From: Psychrobacter vallis
Lineage (GTDB): Bacteria > Pseudomonadota > Gammaproteobacteria > Pseudomonadales > Moraxellaceae
Direction: 5' to 3'
DNA: 64,000 bases
NCBI RefSeq assembly: GCF_904846715.1
Contig: NZ_CAJHBU010000004.1
Span: 1-64,000 of the forward strand
Part shown: positions 18,157 to 27,300 of the stretch, piece after piece
Position numbering within the stretch: position 1 is the stretch's first letter
How the letters are laid out: the number at the start of each line of letters is the position of its first letter
Made by a program: the position numbers and the translations under genes
The notes under the pieces: generated by a model
Seen by the model: the letters and a program-made list of their open reading frames with translations, nothing else
The model's database searches: none
Told to the model about the DNA's origin: nothing

Positions 18157-19836
18157 TTAGACATCACTCTTGCCTTTGTGCAATGACCATTCTTTACGCA
18201 GTACCGATAGACTCTCAAATGTCACTAAGACCGTTGCTATCAAAATGATGATATCCATAATGATAAGCAGCCAATTGCCATCTGTGTAAAAAGTTTTGAG
18301 CTGAATCAATAGCGCAAAGACTGTCATAACCAACAAGAACGATAATGGCGCTAAGGTATACCAGACTGGTTTACCTTTACGCAACAAGATGACCGTTACG
18401 ACCATCAATGTTAAGGCTGCCATGAGCTGATTGGTCGTACCAAATAGTGGCCAAATGATCATACCACCCGCACCATCAATACCGCCAGCGCCAAACGCCA
18501 ACAGTAGACAAGTTCCGACGGCAAGTAACGTTGCGACCACGCTTTTATTCAATACTGGCAGGTTATAAAACTCACCGAATTCTTGGAAAATATAACGTTG
18601 CAAGCGTACACCAGTATCCATCGTAGTCCCTGCAAACAATGCAGCCATTACAGTCAGCATCGTCTGTGCTAGTACCATATCAATGCCAACACCTGCACTT
18701 AGGATAGTAGCACCACCGTCAATAAAGGCACCAATGGAGCCGTCGCCAAATTTTTGATAAACCGCTTGCCAATCGCCAAGAGTCGCAAAACCTGCGGTGG
18801 CAGCGAGAATTGCACCAAGTGCCAGCATGCCTTCACCAAAGGCACCAAAGTAACCAACGAAACGCACATCTTCTTCTTTATCAATCTGCTTGGAAGTGGT
18901 TCCCGTCGCCACTAACCCATGAAACCCTGAGATAGCACCGCAAGCAATCGTGACAAATAGCAGTGGCATAAGTGACGGCGTACCGATAGGTAGATCATGG
19001 TTGATAGCTGGCGCGACAATGTCGGGTGTTGCGATAAAAATAGCCGCATATAATAAGATCAAACCAACAAACAACTGCAGACCATTGATATAGTCGCGCG
19101 GTTGTAACAGCATCCAAACTGGTAATAAGGAAGCGACCGCCGCATAGCCAAATAATATGAGAATCCATACTGCATTATCTGGTAAGCCAAAGACCGTCTC
19201 AGGTAACACAATAGGGAACATGGGACCCAAGTAGATAAGTCCGTATAACGCGCTTACCCCAATAATGGATACCCAAACCAAATTCATATTGTAGCGATAA
19301 ATACACTGACCGATAATAAAGGCAACCACTAAAGCGCCCCAAACCGGTAATACAGCAGATGGGGTTTTTATCATCATATTGGCGATAGCAACGCCAAATA
19401 CAGCATTTACCATCAGTAGTAATAAAAAGATAACAACCATCATCAAGCTGCGAACACGGGTGCCCATGACCGTACCAGCAATAGAACCAATCGACTGGCC
19501 TCTATTACGCATACTCGCCCAAATGGCTGACATGTCGTGTACACCAGCCATAAAAATAGTACCCAAGACCACCCAAATGATGGCAGGCACCCAGCCCCAA
19601 ATGACCGCAATCGCAGGGCCGATAATCGGTGCTGCTCCTGCCACCGATGTGAAATGATGTCCCCATAATACATATTTATTGGTGGGGATATAATCGACCC
19701 CATCTTTCATCGTATGCGCTGGCGTGGGACGACTGTTGTCCAACGCCAAAATTTTGGTGGCGATAAATTTTGAGTAAAATACATAGCCGCAAAGCATGGC
19801 GGCAACGCCAAACACCAGTACAATAGCACTATTCAT
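18157..19836 (-). CDS. CstA-family carbon starvation/pyruvate transporter
   Basis: This 559-residue polytopic membrane protein belongs to the CstA/BtsT family, which imports pyruvate or peptides. Recognisable segments are YVLWGHHFTSVAGAAPIIGP, WASMRNRGQSIG, and GFHGLVATGTTSKQI. It is shorter than E. coli CstA (about 700) but normal for the compact subfamily. The usual small YbdD-type partner is absent. Downstream on the same strand, past a terminator, lie the cory-CC-star and ArsA genes. Confidence 0.9.
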   Translation of the reverse strand: MNSAIVLVFGVAAMLCGYVFYSKFIATKILALDNSRPTPAHTMKDGVDYIPTNKYVLWGHHFTSVAGAAPIIGPAIAVIWGWVPAIIWVVLGTIFMAGVHDMSAIWASMRNRGQSIGSIAGTVMGTRVRSLMMVVIFLLLLMVNAVFGVAIANMMIKTPSAVLPVWGALVVAFIIGQCIYRYNMNLVWVSIIGVSALYGLIYLGPMFPIVLPETVFGLPDNAVWILILFGYAAVASLLPVWMLLQPRDYINGLQLFVGLILLYAAIFIATPDIVAPAINHDLPIGTPSLMPLLFVTIACGAISGFHGLVATGTTSKQIDKEEDVRFVGYFGAFGEGMLALGAILAATAGFATLGDWQAVYQKFGDGSIGAFIDGGATILSAGVGIDMVLAQTMLTVMAALFAGTTMDTGVRLQRYIFQEFGEFYNLPVLNKSVVATLLAVGTCLLLAFGAGGIDGAGGMIIWPLFGTTNQLMAALTLMVVTVILLRKGKPVWYTLAPLSFLLVMTVFALLIQLKTFYTDGNWLLIIMDIIILIATVLVTFESLSVLRKEWSLHKGKSDV

Positions 19837-20137
19837 GTTATCTCTCCCTAGATAAGTAGTAGATAGCCTTATAAGTTCAAGCTTTTTAAATCAAAATATC
19901 AAAAATATGCTAAATTAGTGTGCCATGAGTGACTCATCTCATCGATTGTTAGGTAAGTCATAAAAATCCTGCAAGATAATCACTATTCAACCAAGCCTTA
20001 CATTTTATAACTAAGCGGCATCACTTATTTGCATTGAGTATGGTGAGTCTTTGTTTGGTGTTCTGTTGAAATAGTAACCGATTTGACGATGGATGTAACG
20101 TTGGTGAGGCATTAAAAAAACAAATAAAGGAAGTATA
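19837..20137. promoter_or_regulatory. Divergent intergenic region, cstA / hypothetical
   Basis: About 300 bases separate the divergent starts. The only clear elements are the ribosome binding sites: GGAGAG close to the cstA start, and AAAGGAAG before the ATG at 20138. I see no ORF or strong repeat. Confidence 0.35.
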
Positions 20138-20806
20138 ATGGCACATTATTTTGGATTCGTACCTTCAGACAAGTTAGAAGCACTCATCACTGAAGCCGAA
20201 CAAGTCGTTGCATCGAATGAAAAAGTAGATTATTACCCCTATCGTGACGCACTGACCCATCAAACTGCGCGTGATCTTATCGATAATTTATTGGTTGGCT
20301 TGGTTGAGATTATTCCAAACCCTGAACGCCAAGCTGCCATGCGTAAAGTGGTGATAACGGTTGAACGGGCGACAGACACGCTACTCAATATCTTACTTGG
20401 CAAAGAAAATAACGAAGAAGTGCTTCCCAGCTTTCATTTTTTAAGAGATCAGGCGACTTTTATTGATAATGACGGTATAAAACGCGTGGGCTTTAAGTTA
20501 TCTGAAGGCGATGCAAAAATCATCAATGAAGGTTTTGCCGCCATCACGCCTGAGCACGTAGATACCAAGCCATTTAAAATAGCGCTTGAAACGATGAATG
20601 AAGCGACCTTGACGCATTTTATCAGTCGTTACGCCGAAACGCTTAAGCTTGGTATGATTAAACGTAAATCGGTACCCGTTGCCAAAGCCGCCATCGATAA
20701 AGGCATGAGTATGGCACTTAACAAGCTGCTGCCAGACTTACCAGATCGTTCATTGAATCGTTTAGCAAACTATTACCGTCCTTTTATCGTAGAAAAACCA
20801 GAGTAA
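20138..20806 (+). CDS. Conserved hypothetical protein
   Basis: This 222-residue soluble, mostly helical protein is not assigned to any family I can name. It has no signal peptide or membrane segment. The AAAGGAAG ribosome binding site supports the start. A pattern of acidic helices in the first half and a basic C-terminal third (LKLGMIKRKSVPVAKAAIDK, SLNRLANYYRPF) is visible. It is followed after 91 bases by the phosphoribosyltransferase gene on the same strand. Confidence 0.7.
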   Translation: MAHYFGFVPSDKLEALITEAEQVVASNEKVDYYPYRDALTHQTARDLIDNLLVGLVEIIPNPERQAAMRKVVITVERATDTLLNILLGKENNEEVLPSFHFLRDQATFIDNDGIKRVGFKLSEGDAKIINEGFAAITPEHVDTKPFKIALETMNEATLTHFISRYAETLKLGMIKRKSVPVAKAAIDKGMSMALNKLLPDLPDRSLNRLANYYRPFIVEKPE

Positions 20807-20897
20807 TAAATATTATTATGCTTATCAGAAACGTAATGTTGGGCAAATTTACTAAAATTTGCTAAAATAGGCAGCACTTTTATCGAAGGCGCAACTC

Positions 20898-21461
20898 ATG
20901 ACCCAAATTAGTAATCAAGAAATAGAAAAAACCCTGCGCAACTCAGAGTGCCTTATCAGCAGTATTGAAGTCGCTGCTGCTTATGAGCGTCTTGCCGCCC
21001 AGCTTAACTTGCATTATGCTGGTTTGAACCCTATTGTTATGGTCGTTATGAACGGTGGACTTATCCCAGCCGGTCAGTTATTGACTCATCTGACATTCTA
21101 TCATCGTATGCATTATATCCATGCAACACGTTATCGCGATAATGAAGGTACGAATGAGCTTGATTGGAAATTCAAGCCTGATGTCAATATTGCTGGTGAG
21201 CATGTATTGCTGATTGATGATATTTTTGATGAAGGTATCACGTTAAAAGCAGTCGTCGAAGAATTGAGTAAAGAAAAGCCGTTAACAATCGAATCTTGTG
21301 TTCTACTTAATAAAGAACATGACCGCAAAGTGGCAGATTTTGAAGTTGATTTTGTCGGTATCAATGTTGCAGATCGCTATGTGTATGGTTGCGGCATGGA
21401 TTTCCATGGTTACTTGCGTCATTTGCCGGGTATCTATGCGATTAAAGAAGACAAAGTTTAA
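20898..21461 (+). CDS. hpt: Hypoxanthine-guanine phosphoribosyltransferase
   Basis: This type I phosphoribosyltransferase salvages purine bases to nucleotides using PRPP. The PRPP loop VLLIDDIFDEGITL lies at 103-116, the VMNGGLIPAGQLL segment at 50-62 supplies the pyrophosphate loop, and a C-terminal GCGMDFHGYLRHLPGIY gives the base-binding hood. The 187-residue length is normal. A good terminator follows at 21492. Confidence 0.88.
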   Translation: MTQISNQEIEKTLRNSECLISSIEVAAAYERLAAQLNLHYAGLNPIVMVVMNGGLIPAGQLLTHLTFYHRMHYIHATRYRDNEGTNELDWKFKPDVNIAGEHVLLIDDIFDEGITLKAVVEELSKEKPLTIESCVLLNKEHDRKVADFEVDFVGINVADRYVYGCGMDFHGYLRHLPGIYAIKEDKV

Positions 21462-21491
21462 CGTTAATAAACTTTATCTTCTTATTATATT

Positions 21492-21520
21492 AAAAAGCAT
21501 CCAAGTCGGATGCTTTTTTT
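21492..21520 (+). terminator. Terminator after hpt
   Basis: A perfect 11-bp stem (AAAAAGCATCC and complement, 5-base loop) runs into TTTTTTT. It lies before the convergent mepB gene and could serve both strands. Confidence 0.85.
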
Positions 21521-21552
21521 GCGTTTGGATTTTACACTTACTGTTAGTTTTG

Positions 21553-22071
21553 CTACTCATACAATGCTCTTATTTTTTCTATAGGCAGTATGCTTTTATC
21601 ATTAACCATGAAAAAATAATCGAGCTGCCAACTTTGGGTCTTTAAAGCAGTACTACTGGTTGGCTTATCCCAACTAGGATATACCCTTATACCCATCTTA
21701 CCTTTTGTAAAATCAGACTTAAGAATATTATGTCTAAGTAGGACATTTTTTGGAAAAACAAACTGCCCAAATATATGGTTACCTTTAAATGTAGTGATTA
21801 CTAATAAGTCTGGTGATGAATCATATTGAAAAGGTTGATTAATACCTTTGGAATTCTTTTCCCAAAAAGTAACAAACTGCCCTACTTTGGTAGGTGTTTT
21901 CTTAGCTACTCTGAATCTAACTGTTTTAACAGTCAATTTGTTGATTAACTCAAATGTACCAGCAGCATATTCTAGATTTTGTTTTTCCTCCTTAATTGAA
22001 GTAATAGTCAATTGGTTAGGATTATAAATAACTTTATTAATATGCTCTAGCACAGTATCAAAGGTATGCAA
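21553..22071 (-). CDS. MepB-family protein
   Basis: This 172-residue protein matches the MepB family: YAAGTFELINKLTVKTVRFR, TKVGQFVTFWEK, DLLVITTFKGNHIFGQFVFP, and KGKMGIRVYPSWDKP. The family is named from a gene in a staphylococcal efflux operon but has no established activity. It begins 23 bases after recD on the same strand, so it is probably the last gene of the recCBD transcript. Confidence 0.82.
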   Translation of the reverse strand: MHTFDTVLEHINKVIYNPNQLTITSIKEEKQNLEYAAGTFELINKLTVKTVRFRVAKKTPTKVGQFVTFWEKNSKGINQPFQYDSSPDLLVITTFKGNHIFGQFVFPKNVLLRHNILKSDFTKGKMGIRVYPSWDKPTSSTALKTQSWQLDYFFMVNDKSILPIEKIRALYE

Positions 22072-22094
22072 CTTTAGTCCTCTTTTTATATTTC

Positions 22095-24302
22095 TTAATA
22101 CTTGTCTATTAAGTTTTCAAATTGCAACGTCAAGCCAGTTTGGCGTTCAGTTGGCGTCTGAACCGCTTTTTCAAACGCGTATTTTGTACTATAGATGGTC
22201 ACTTGTTTTTTAGCCCGTGTCACTGCTGTATAAATAAGCTCTTTACTGAGCAATCTGGCATGACTATTGTCAAAAGTAATGGCAACATGATCAAACTCAG
22301 ATCCCTGTGACTTATGAATGGTCATCGCATATGCGGTAGCAATTACCTCTTCATTTAGCAGGTTGACAGCGATACCTTGCGCTTTATTCTCAAAAAATAC
22401 TTCCAATCGACCTCTTTCGTCTCCTGTCTGCAAACAAAAACCAATATCGCCATTAAACAATCCTAGCTCATAGTTATTCTGTAGAACCATAACAGGACGA
22501 CCATGAAACCATGTGTTCTGACCCAGTGGTAGCTTAAGTTCAGTAAGGTGCCATTGGGTCAGATAATTATTGATATAGTGATCACCCCATTCGCCATTAT
22601 GACCAGCACTTAAAACCCTGAACTGGTTAAATACTTCCACTAGTGAGGTGACTGTTGAATTTACCAATTCTGGCACGGATTTTTCTATTGGATCTCTTAG
22701 CAGGTTTTTAATTTTTTTTATGTAGGGATTGTAGTTTTTGGCTATTTTTAAAATATTTTTTTCTTTGCTTAGGCTATTTTTTATCTTGTTATTATTAATC
22801 TCGTCTATCTGCAAGGTGTTCACGTATTGAAAGCTCAATGCATCATCTTGTTTCAACAGTTGCCAAATTTGTTGGGTATCTACCTGTGTTTGATTGATTT
22901 GATTCGCAAGTTTACCAATGCCCGATTCTGCGCTAAAACGGCGGCTTTCGAGTAGCTCTGCATGAATAGATTGCAATATCGGAATACGACACAAATCAGC
23001 CAGTACTGCTCCTGCATCTACTGCTGCTAACTGGTTGGCATCTCCCAACAGTATCAGCCTTGCACCCGGCTTTACGGCGCTAACAAGATAATTGGCCAAT
23101 TCAACACCGAGCATTGACGCTTCATCGATAATAATGATGTCCTCACCCAATGGATTAGTGGCATCATAACGCGGTCTACCCGTTCGACCAATTCCCAGTA
23201 AGCGATGGATGGTTTTGGCTTCTTGTAATTGCATTTTAACGTCTGATGCATCTAGAGCCGCTTGCAAAGACTCTTGCATTCGCTGTGCTGCTTTACCAGT
23301 CGGTGCTGCGAGCGCTAGGCTTGCGCTATCTGTACTGAATCTAATGCTCTCTTGCTGCGCATCCCTACTCTTTGTGGCTTGCTGTAACGCAATAACGAGC
23401 TGGGCGACAGTATAGGTTTTGCCTGTGCCTGGACCGCCAGTAATGATACTGAATGCATTATTGTTGGCCACGTTAATGGCTTTTATTTGTTGCTCGTTTA
23501 AATGTTTAGGTATTGATAATTTTAGAGGGGTGATGGGCTGATTTAAAATAGTACTGATATGCTTTGCTAGGTTAAACTCCGCTTGCCAAGAGCGATGTAG
23601 CCAAAAAGTTATCGATACTGCTGATTCTTTTTGATTTTCAGTTTCTTCATAGACAATAGGTTGATTGCTTTTACTTAGGCTATTTTGTTTAGCAATATTA
23701 TTGTCAACTTCTGCGAATAAAGCATGTTGATAGACCAAATCTAGGAAAAAATTTAAATCTGTATTTTTTAGTAGTTGGTATAAGCTGACAATCGTCGTAA
23801 AGCGCTTGTTTAGCATCTCCTTTTCGTGATTACCAAGGGCAAGTTGCGTCCAAAGCTGACCTCCCTTATCAAATAAAGTATCGAGCAAAACAAATAGTGA
23901 TATGTCAGTTGCCGAATCATCTTCTACTTGCGTGTTCATCTGGGGTTGTATCAAGGCAAAGATTGGTGTTGCTAGCATTGTTAATAATGCTTGTTGCCAC
24001 CCATATAGCGCAGCGATCTCATTATTGATTTGGCCTTGCAACGGTACTTCATCCGCAGCTTCCTCAATGGTTAATACCGTATGCCCCTCTTCTAAATGTG
24101 TCGCTAACATAACGAAAAAAGCAGTGAATAAATTGTTGCCTTCTGCTTTATCGATTTGATCGCTGTTGGTGTCAGCTTTGGCATGTGTTGCGTGATACGC
24201 TGCATACGTCTGCTGACGGCGCAATAGAATGTAGTCACTGATATTGCTGGCCCAGCTTTCTTGTACGCCAATCGCTGCTTTGCTTTTATTGTCATTACTC
24301 AT
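22095..24302 (-). CDS. recD: Exodeoxyribonuclease V alpha subunit RecD
   Basis: RecD is the 5'-3' helicase of RecBCD, which processes double-strand breaks and degrades linear foreign DNA. The 735-residue protein has Walker A ITGGPGTGKT near residue 294, Walker B IIIDEASML, and C-terminal SF1 motifs (YAMTIHKSQGSEFDHV, YTAVTRAKKQVTIYS). A low-complexity lysine- and asparagine-rich stretch (about 500-535) interrupts the middle. It follows recB by 72 bases on the same strand. Confidence 0.95.
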   Translation of the reverse strand: MSNDNKSKAAIGVQESWASNISDYILLRRQQTYAAYHATHAKADTNSDQIDKAEGNNLFTAFFVMLATHLEEGHTVLTIEEAADEVPLQGQINNEIAALYGWQQALLTMLATPIFALIQPQMNTQVEDDSATDISLFVLLDTLFDKGGQLWTQLALGNHEKEMLNKRFTTIVSLYQLLKNTDLNFFLDLVYQHALFAEVDNNIAKQNSLSKSNQPIVYEETENQKESAVSITFWLHRSWQAEFNLAKHISTILNQPITPLKLSIPKHLNEQQIKAINVANNNAFSIITGGPGTGKTYTVAQLVIALQQATKSRDAQQESIRFSTDSASLALAAPTGKAAQRMQESLQAALDASDVKMQLQEAKTIHRLLGIGRTGRPRYDATNPLGEDIIIIDEASMLGVELANYLVSAVKPGARLILLGDANQLAAVDAGAVLADLCRIPILQSIHAELLESRRFSAESGIGKLANQINQTQVDTQQIWQLLKQDDALSFQYVNTLQIDEINNNKIKNSLSKEKNILKIAKNYNPYIKKIKNLLRDPIEKSVPELVNSTVTSLVEVFNQFRVLSAGHNGEWGDHYINNYLTQWHLTELKLPLGQNTWFHGRPVMVLQNNYELGLFNGDIGFCLQTGDERGRLEVFFENKAQGIAVNLLNEEVIATAYAMTIHKSQGSEFDHVAITFDNSHARLLSKELIYTAVTRAKKQVTIYSTKYAFEKAVQTPTERQTGLTLQFENLIDKY

Positions 24303-24374
24303 TGTATGCTTGTCTCTATGTTGATCTGCTTCATCGATAGAATATTTTTTGGATGGCTAATTTGTATTTAGCAC

Positions 24375-27300
24375 TTACGAATCAGGTAGGCCAAATAACG
24401 TGTCTAATTCTTTAATAAAATCAATTGGGATATCCCAAGTCACCAGTCCATAGCGGTTATCATGTGCTGTGCTACCATCAGGCTCCCTCCTATTAGATGA
24501 TAAGTTATCGCCTGCTTGGGAACATGGATCGTATACGCCACGTAAAAACACATACTCTACAGGACCTAGATACTTATCTTCGTTACCTGCATAATCCTGA
24601 ATTCTCATGGAGAGAAACCGATGCAACGCTACTTGATAAATGGCTGCCTGCAACCAATATCCTGCTTTTGACATGGCTTGTTTTAGCGTATTTTCATCAT
24701 AATCGCTTAGGCTATTTCCTAAGAAATTACTTTTGTAATCGACCACATAATACTTGCCAGCGTGCTCATATACTAAGTCAATTTCGCCGCGCAAATAACG
24801 ATAATGCGTTTTATTTTGTGGCACCAGATTGACGTGTTTGTCTATGTCATTAGGCAGATATTGTTGAAACAGCTTATTGATATCCTGTGCTTTGAACTGC
24901 TCTGACAATCCCATATTGAACTCTAATTCAGCAAACCGCTGACTGGCGCTAAGAGAACGTAAAGGTTGATTGGATGCCAATAATGGCGCATGTATCACCT
25001 CTTCAATCCAACTGATCAATGCGTCATGCTTCGTCGTATCTATCGAATCAGGTTCAATGAGGCCAACTGTTCCGCCCTCTTGTCCTTGTAATCGACGGCT
25101 TTGCTGCTCGGCACTGCTATAGACCAGCGGCAACTGATAGCTATTAACCGCTCTATCAATCACCCCAGACCACTGCGATTTATTGGTAAAATCAATTTTT
25201 TCAAATATCTCGTGCAAAAATGTACCAGCATTCGCCCCTTTAACAAAGGCAAAACGGATATCATCTTCCAACTTGAAATTTAGTTTATGGCCGTCTTCAA
25301 AAGGCTCACTGCTATTGGATAATGGCTCAGCCGAAGCGGATGTGTTTCTCAGGTCAATATCTATGGCGTCATCAATACGCTCATCCACTATCACCATCGC
25401 TTGTGTGGATTCATCCAACTGACGGGCGAGCGCGGTAAAACTGGTCTTGGCCCAGCCATAAAAGTAGTTGGTTTTCATGACCTTTGAAAAAGCATCGTAC
25501 TCAATAGTCTCTGTCATGGGTTTGGTCGTAGTAAGCTGAGTCGCATCGGTTAAATCTGCTGGGTTGGCATGACTCCCATAGTTGTCATTATGGAACTCAT
25601 TGACTTTATGCCCTCTGATTATGCCTATCGTGCCTTTTAGCCTATCAGGCAATTCAAAATTTGCTTCTGGCGAGTCAAACCAATAAAACACCGGTTTTAA
25701 GTGAGAATTTACATTTTTTTTCGGTTCTTGCAGCACTACATAGAGTTGCTCACTGGCGCGCGTAAATGCCACATAACCAAGCCTACGCAATTCATCAAAA
25801 CCCTCATTTGTCTCGATATCAGTGTAGTAATCGTCGGTGGTGGCAGAGCCTTGTAGTGGTGAGAAGCGGCGCTGATTGCCAGTTAATTGATTTTGTAGTG
25901 ATTGCTGCAGCATCGCAGAAGGGGCTTGTGCGGCATTGTATAAATACAACCCGTAACTTTCTTTATTGCCAGACTTTCTACTGGCATCACCCATACCCAG
26001 TACATAGACAATGGGGAATTCAAGTCCTTTTGACTTATGAATGGTCATAAGCTGCACACCAGACTCTGTCGGTAGCGGATACTGCTTGGCCCAATCGCTA
26101 TTGGGCGCGGCATCTATGTGCTGTCTGAACCAAGCCAGCAACTCATGCTCACCCATGCCTGTGCCGTACTGCGCCAATACATCCATTAAATGGCGCAGAT
26201 CCATGATATGCCGATCGCCTTCAGTGTGAGCCGCCAAAGATTGCCAAACACCTTGTGGCTGCAAAGGGCTTTTGTCCAATAGATAATGTAACGCCGACAA
26301 TATGCCAAAATGCTGCCAACGCTGCGCCCCTTCTTTTAGGTAGGTAATAAAGTCTTGATAACTTTTTTTATTGTCGATTGCTGACGCATTTTTTGAATGA
26401 GCAAGTGTTGTACTGCTGGCCTCGACAATGCCTGATTCATGGTCCGTCATCATCGCTTTAACGTCTTTGATGCTAAGGCCATAGAGATGACTGGTCAATA
26501 CCCGATTGATCATGTCATGGCGATACGGATATAGCATGGCGCTAAGCAGTGCTGCAACATCTTCTGCCATAATGGTTTCAAAGATACTGACATCACTGGT
26601 GGTCAAAGTCGGCACACCCAATTTCACCAATTCATCTTCAACCCGTTTTAAATCTTTTTTGGCACGTGCCAGCACACCAATATCGCTAGGCTGGATGGCT
26701 TTACCTTTTAGTGTCTGACCACTGCTTAGCAAAGTGGCAATATGACGCGCGGTGATTTCATGCTCATCGTACTCAAGCTCGACGTCTTTACCACTAGGCA
26801 AGTGCAATACGCTCACTGGCTGAGCAGAGAGTACCTCTGTCACCAAGTTATTGCCTAGTATGTCTAAATACTTAAACCAAGACAATTCATATTCTAGCTT
26901 TTCTGCTTTGATATACTGGTAATAAATACCGCTACCCAGCTGCGATAACTTATTATTATCAGTTGTTACCGTTGGCATACCAAACCAGCAGTTTAGTGCA
27001 TGAATCACACCAGCATTTGAGCGACGGTTGGTATCAAGCGTCCAACGACTGCTGGTATCAAACTGGGCTTTCATATAGTTATAGTTGGCCACATCGCCAC
27101 CACGAAACCCATAAATGGCCTGCTTTGGATCACCCACCAATAGCAAAAACTCACGATTGGTTTTACTAGACCCTGACGGTTTATCTTTTTCCTCTTGTGT
27201 TCGCTTATTTTTTGGCAAATAAATGCTTTCAATCATAATGGCTTGTTCACCATTGATATCTTGCGACTCGTCGATCAATGCTACTGGATAATGATGGCGA

